Origin: Ahaetulla prasina
Lineage: Eukaryota > Chordata > Lepidosauria > Squamata > Colubridae
Assembly: GCF_028640845.1 (NCBI RefSeq)
Contig: NC_080539.1
Location: 191,713,436-191,777,435, forward strand
Length of the DNA stretch: 64,000 nt
Direction of reading: 5' to 3'
Shown here piece after piece: positions 59,391 through 64,000 of the stretch. The notes below the pieces were generated by a model that saw nothing but the letters and a program-made list of their open reading frames with translations, was not told where the DNA came from and did no database searches. Position numbers and translations under genes: made by a program. How positions within the stretch are numbered: the first letter of the stretch is position 1; each line of letters begins with the position of its first letter.

Positions 59391-59842
59391 TGTCAAGTCT
59401 GTCATCTTCTGCTTGGCACCTCATTGGCATCCTCCCATCAAAGGCCAGGAGGGAGGGAATAGGGAGGGGGGAGAACAAATGGACAATAAACATGTATGGG
59501 AATGTGATGGGAAATAGGGAGGGGGGGTGACAAAGACTAGGGAAGTATAGAACCGGTTTGTGCCAGTGCTCAAGATCACACACCCTGAAATTGGAATGTG
59601 GACTACCCCAAACATCTCAGCATTCTCAAAACACCTATGTGGCTCTTCATTGACTGAAGACAAATAGGTCATAGGGAGAGGGCTGGGATGAGGAAACTTT
59701 TTTGGAACTTTTCACATGGAAAATTTAGTTCTAGCCTGACTTTACTGCAGCCAGCAGCCTTTAGTAAAATAACTTATCACCTCACCCAAATGGAGCCAAA
59801 GGTCTTTCTTTCCTAAGGGACCTGACTGAGGCAGGTCTGACA
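59391..59842 (+). repeat. Gypsy D 5' LTR
   Basis: 452 bp with TGTCAAG...CTGACA ends. The end region TAGTAAAATAAC, ATGGAGCCAAAGGTCTTTCT parallels CAGTAAAAGTACC, ATGGAGTTGGAGTCTTTCT in the Gypsy B LTR. A purine-rich stretch with several GGGAGG motifs lies at 59446-59530. Confidence 0.65.
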
Positions 59843-60752
59843 TTAGGCTAGAACTGCAATAACAGCCCACCCAGAGAGACACCTATATTGTGCAAAGTAT
59901 ATCAGCTCACAAGAGTGAACAGGAGGAGGTTGAAGCCTGGGTGGAAGCAGCATGTCCTTGAGACTCCAAGGTGTTGTAGACCTCCAAGGATAGCTGGGCA
60001 AGGTGGAAGCTTGTGGTGACCAGCCAAGACCCAGATGGTCGTTGAGGGTCGGAAAGAAAGAATACTGGGAAGAAAAGCCATCTAGGGTGACCTTCACCCT
60101 TGGGAGCCAAGGGAGTCGCCAGAGAAAGCTGCACATGGAGATTGAGGAAGAGACAATCCAGGGCAAGGCAGATTGGGATGACAAGATGCTGTAGTGTGCA
60201 ACTGAGTATCTGAGGGGGGGGGGCTTTGATACCTCAAGGCACGCGAAGCCTTGGCTCAGATGGCACCGCTGGCCACCTAACCAGTGCAAGCCAGCAGTAC
60301 CAGCTTGGACTGCACCACCAAGAAACAGAGGCTGCTGACCCCGACCACCAGCACTCAGGGTGAAATACAGCAGAGACACGAAGCCACTAGGGTTTTTCTG
60401 GACCTACATGCAAGAGTATGATCCAGAAATAGCCACCAAAGAGGCAAAGAGGCAGTGTAGCCATGGCACTGGAGGTGTTCACAGCTGAGTGGATGGTCAC
60501 CTTCCACAATGATGATGCCCCAGAGCTGTGCAATTTTGACTGTTTCATGGGGGCACTCTGAAAGCATTTTGAAGATCCCTTGGCTGACCACAAAGTTAGA
60601 ACCAGGATCAAGACCATAAGCCAGGGCCACTGACCCGGGGCTTGCTACAACCAAGAATCCCCCATCTGGCCAGCTGAGTGACCATTTGGCCACAAGATAT
60701 GCTGATCGAGTGTTTCCAGGATGGGCTGAATGGTGATATCTATAACACTTGC
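59843..60752 (+). pseudogene. gag: Gypsy D gag, left part
   Basis: Leader and gag with many stops. The recognisable capsid block is near 60480-60610: FHNDDAPELCNFDCFMGAL, a stop, then KHFEDPLADHKVRTRIKTIS, the Retrotrans_gag region of this family, followed at about 60698 by MLIECFQDGLNGDIYNTCI. The frame is broken at 60752 by the LINE. Confidence 0.7.
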
Positions 60753-62104
60753 ATCTTTTTTATTTTATTTATTTATTTTATTTTGTCACAACAATATATG
60801 TAGGTATCATACAAAAAGATTATATAGTATATAAACACATATATGAGTAAATATAAGGAGGTATAAGCATATATATATATATAGGAAGAAGAAAAGAAAA
60901 ACAATAGGACAGGAATGGTAGGCATGTTTGTGCGCTTATGCACGCCCCTTATGGTCCTCTTAGGAATGGGGTGAGGTCAATAGTAGAAAGTTTTTGGATA
61001 AAGCTTTTAGGATTATGGGAAGAGACCACAGAGTCAGGTAAAGTATTCCAAGCACTGATGATTCTGTTACAGAAGTCATATTTTCTGCAATCTAGATTAA
61101 AGCGGTTGACATTAAGTTTAAATCTATTAGTTGCTCTAGTATTATTGCAATTAAAGCTGAAGTAGTTAACTTCAGTAGTTTCAACAGGAAGGACATTACA
61201 GTAGATGATTCTGTGAGTTAAGCTTAGGTCTTGTTGAAGGCGACGGAGTTCCAAGTTTTCTAAGCCTAGGATTTCAAGTCTGGTGGGATAGGGTATTTAT
61301 TGTTTTCAGAGGAATGGAGAACTCTTCTTGTAAAATATTTCTGGACACGTTCAATTGTATTGATGTCAGAGATGTGGTGAGGGTTCCAAATAGGCGAGCT
61401 GTATTCTAGAATTGGTCTAGCAAATGTTTTATGTGCTCTGGTTAGCAGTGTGGTGTTTTTGGAAAAGAAGCTACGCAAAATTAGGTTTACAACTCTTAGA
61501 GCTTTTTTTGCTATGTAGTTGCAGTGGGCTTTGGCACTTAGATCATTTGACATGAAAACTCCAAGGTCTTTAACGGGATGGGGGTCGTCTGTAAGGTAAT
61601 GTCCATCTAGTATGTAGTTAGTTTTTGGGTTCTTTTTTCCTATATGTAAGACTGAGCATTTTCTGGTTGAAATTTGGAGCTGCCAATTTTTAGACCAAGC
61701 GGTTAGATGATCAAGGTCGTTTTGAATGATAAAAGTATTGTCTGTGGTGTTAAATAGTTTGACATCATCAGCAAAGAGAACACAAGTACTTGAGATATGG
61801 TCACAAAGATCATTAATGTATGTACAAAGAGTGTTGGTCCAAGGATGCTGCCTTGAGGAACGCCACTCTTGACAGGAACAGGATTTGATAAAGCATTGCC
61901 AATTTTGACCACTTGTTGTCTGTTAGACAGAAAAGCAGATATCCATTTGTGGAGAGGTCCTGAGATGCCATAGGATATTAGTTTTAGGAGAAGTTTATCG
62001 TGTACTACTGAGTCAAAAGCTTTGCAGAAGTCTATGTAGATTGCATCTATTGATTTGCCTTGATCAAGATTTGAACTCCATGGTTGGTATATTTTGGCCA
62101 AAGA
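60753..62104 (-). mobile_element. Antisense LINE, CR1/Jockey group, clade unresolved
   Basis: 5'-truncated non-LTR element. The tail (poly(T) on this strand, 60757-60781) and 3' UTR are shared with 35110-35285. Inserted within Gypsy D gag: the left flank ends DIYNTCI and the right flank resumes EVEIDLVY. Confidence 0.82.
60949..62101 (-). pseudogene. LINE reverse transcriptase, unresolved clade
   Basis: 62101 down to 61703: AIYIDFCKAFDSVVHDKLLL (motif A), WISAFLSNRQQVVKIGNALS and VKSGVPQGSILGPTLF, then a frameshift at about 61823 before the FADDVKLFNT catalytic motif (readable in the next frame). 61553-61266: SNDLSAKAHCNYIAKKALRV, KTFARPILEYSSPIWNPHHI and IERVQKYFTRRVLH. 61254-60949: MELRRLQQDLSLTHRIIYCN and IISAWNTLPDSVVSSHNPKS. 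No endonuclease. RT type is CR1/Jockey-like; I cannot place the clade. Confidence 0.82.
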
Positions 62105-62430
62105 AGTCGAGATTGACTTGGTTTATTGACGGGCCAGCCAAGGGTGCCAGAGATCACTCCTGGAAAAGAAAGAAGCCCTGAAGCCACAGGCCCATGAACA
62201 GAGCTGGTGTTGATGCTCTACTGGCTGTTTCAAGTGTAGGAAGGAGAGATACTGAGGTGCCAATGCCAAGCTACACACCCAGCCCAGGAAATGTCCTCAG
62301 GACCCATCAAGAAGCTAGTGAAGCTGGTTCAAAGAACTCAAGAGATGGCCCTGGAGGGAATGGAAGTTGTTGGATTCACCCTATCCCCCCAAGAGTGGTG
62401 AGAGAACTCCAACCATTTCAGCTGAAGGTC
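62105..62430 (+). pseudogene. gag: Gypsy D gag, right part with decayed zinc knuckle
   Basis: EVEIDLVY followed by a stop, then RASQGCQRSLLEKKEALKPQ and, near 62220-62260, CFKCRKERY followed by a stop where a zinc knuckle should complete (CX2CX4HX4C lost). It joins gag at 60752 once the LINE is removed. Confidence 0.65.
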
Positions 62431-63035
62431 TGATGGATAGCGATACTGACTCTGATGACAACCCCTTGGTAAGTTGCCCAGTGATCCCAGTAACCATCTT
62501 CATAGAACTGGTGGTTCCATCCCTGAGATGCAAGGGGAACCTGGTAGCCTGCCTAAACTCAGGTTGCACCAGGTGCCTGATCAACCCTGCCCTAGTTGAG
62601 AAACTAGGTTTAAGACTCAAGCAGCTTAAAGTTCCCATGGTTTTTTTTTTTTGCCAGCTGGATGGCTCAGTACTGGAGGGGGGGGGGGACAACATTCTTC
62701 ATGAGCCAATAGGAATGAGAATGGGGGCACAAATAGAAACCTTGAGCTTTAGAGGAACCTGGCATGGGAAGACCCTTCATACCAGGCTTGACAGGGCTAC
62801 TGAAGTGAAATCCCTAAGTAACTGGAGGAGGAGGATGTTGAAGTTTTGGTGGGCTAGCCCATAAGGGGAGCTGAAAAGGAAACTTGAACTCCCTGCCCCT
62901 AAATTGCTGTGGGCAAAGTCAAGAAGGGAAGTGGGGGCTGCAACAAAGAAACACCTCAAAGGCAACCCCCAGATCCCTAAAGAATATTGGGACCTACAAG
63001 ATGTTTTTAGTGAAAGTAGCTCAGACACATGTCAG
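62431..63035 (+). pseudogene. pol: Gypsy D protease and RT lead-in
   Basis: LMDSDTDSDDNPLVSCPVIP, then VACLNSGCTRCLINPALVEK, where the protease triad DSG is NSG, an inactivating change, and LGLRLKQLKVPMVFFFCQLD with a T-run expansion at about 62641-62652. After MRMGAQIETLSF the frame shifts. At about 62970-63020 IPKEYWDLQDVFSESSSDT marks the start of the RT region, where the element ends. Confidence 0.78.
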
Positions 63036-63574
63036 CTTTAGAAGCCATACTAGGCCGAAGGCTTCCACATGCTGCCACTTTCTCCTGTGTGGGAAAGTAG
63101 GGGAGGGGGATGGTAGTACAAGGGATTATTAGACATAATAACATTCTTCCGGTCAAGGTCAGGCTGAGCTCTCATCTGGAGAAGGAGTGGCTGGAATGAT
63201 GTCTCGAGATGGGACGGTTGAAGATTGAAGCATGTGATCGGCAGAGGGGTCATGAGGATGGGGATTTTGGGGTTTGTATTACTGAGGGAGGAACCCGGAT
63301 CCCCAGATTCGGATTTCCACCAATTGTGCCAGATTACCTATGGTGGTAAAAGAACTTTGAAAGATGTTTGCCTTGGAGTCTTTTCTGCAAGGAGGGTTTT
63401 CTGGAACACTGACATTAATCTGAATCTCTCTTAGAGCATAGCAGCACCCTGAGTGGGGCCATCAAGGGTGCTGAGCCCCAGCATCCACCAAAAGCCTTGG
63501 GTGGTGCAAAGACTCAGCGATAATGGAAGGAAAGGGAGAAGTCCTCGAGGGGGCAATCACAGACGCTCAGGGAT
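63036..63574. other. Unclassified sequence
   Basis: About 540 bp with no gene or repeat family that I recognise, between the end of Gypsy D and the L2. Confidence 0.4.
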
Positions 63575-63579
63575 TTTTG

Positions 63580-64000
63580 ATTTTTGATTTATTTATTTTC
63601 TATACCGCACCATCTCCCGGAAGACACAGGGCGGTTTACAGCCAATTGTTAAAATACCCACACCAATACAATATAAATATAATAAATAACAATATTTAAA
63701 AAACAATTAAGAACAAATATTTACTGGCCGAATCACTAAAACGGTCAAAGACCGATTAAAACCCCTTAAAATTTCGCTAAAATATGTCTTAGGCTAGTCC
63801 CTCTCGGTGAAATAGTAAAGTCTTCAGTTCACGTTTGAAGGCCCAGAGGTCGGGGAGTTGGCGCAACCTTAGAGGTAGCTCGTTCCATAGGGCTGGTGCC
63901 GCCACAGAGAAGGCCCTCCCCCTGGGGGCCGCCAACCTACATTGTTTGGTCGACAGCACCCTGAGGAGGCCCGCTCTGTGGGAGCGCACAGATCGTTGGG
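63580..64000 (-). mobile_element. Antisense L2, cut by window edge
   Basis: L2 3' end on the minus strand: complement of the (AAAT)n/ACCGCCCTG...GGTGCGGTAT hairpin at 63590-63645, then 3' UTR and C-terminal coding sequence at 63789-63989 (RSHRAGLLRVLSTKQCRLAA, LWAFKRELKTLLFHREGLA). It continues beyond the window. Confidence 0.88.

Larger units (their letters stand above)
59391..63035 (+). mobile_element. Ty3/Gypsy element D, split by a LINE
   Basis: LTR at 59391-59842, gag to 60752, an antisense LINE at 60753-62104, then gag end, protease and the lead-in to RT to about 63035, where similarity ends. Same broad lineage as B and C (protease and gag motifs match). Heavily decayed. Confidence 0.78.

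Noticed and set aside
59843..60380. 178-residue minus-strand open frame overlapping the Gypsy D gag.
   Set aside because: It is a shadow of degraded gag on the opposite strand and carries no domain.

Overview
The window looks like intergenic DNA from a squamate reptile, most likely a snake, and is almost entirely transposable-element sequence. I found no intact host gene, rRNA, tRNA gene, CRISPR array or prokaryotic feature. The assignment rests on the mix of families: L1, L2, CR1, a Rex1/CR1-group LINE with (ATTCT)n tails, a Penelope-like element with a GIY-YIG domain, chromodomain Ty3/Gypsy elements, tRNA-derived SINEs and several hAT-type non-autonomous elements. Seeding of AATAG/ATTCT microsatellites by CR1-group LINEs is known from snake genomes (recalled from the literature, not tested here).

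Layout. 1-3.65 kb: L1 ORF2 with its 3' UTR. 3.66-4.04 kb: a hAT end. 4.04-7.06 kb: minus-strand chromovirus-type Gypsy (A). 7.06-8.28 kb: Rex1-like LINE. 8.29-13.83 kb: plus-strand Gypsy (B) with a recognisable chromodomain. 14.45-15.98 and 19.81-21.47 kb: two hAT-type elements, each with a perfect 8-bp target duplication. 21.78-22.61 kb: Penelope-like element with inverted terminal repeats. 22.66-30.35 kb: a nearly full-length L2 whose 3' part occurs three times in tandem, followed by L1-derived sequence. 30.4-34.4 kb: CR1 copies and a SINE. 35.54-40.01 kb: a complete minus-strand Gypsy of another lineage (Mag-like) with two 190-bp LTRs and a 5-bp target duplication. 40.67-43.71 kb: a CR1 split by a 2.55-kb terminal-inverted-repeat element that carries a CpG-rich, promoter-like segment. 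43.71-45.37 kb: antisense L1. 45.66-49.13 kb: Gypsy C, split inside its reverse transcriptase by an L2. 50.04-53.31 kb: Gypsy E, whose gag is split by a hAT element. 53.33-54.83 kb: L2. 55-59.4 kb: mostly unrecognised AT-rich sequence. 59.39-63.04 kb: Gypsy D, split by an antisense LINE. 63.58 kb to the end: antisense L2.

Nothing here works as an operon or pathway. The biology is nested insertion: duplications and interrupted reading frames let the order of insertion be read directly. The youngest-looking elements are the Mag-like Gypsy (LTRs differ at 2 of 190 sites) and the L2 at 22.7-28.3 kb (one nonsense codon in a reading frame that otherwise runs from endonuclease through most of the reverse transcriptase). 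The least explained segment is the CpG-rich block at 41.04-41.47 kb, which ends in a short ATG frame followed by a consensus splice donor.
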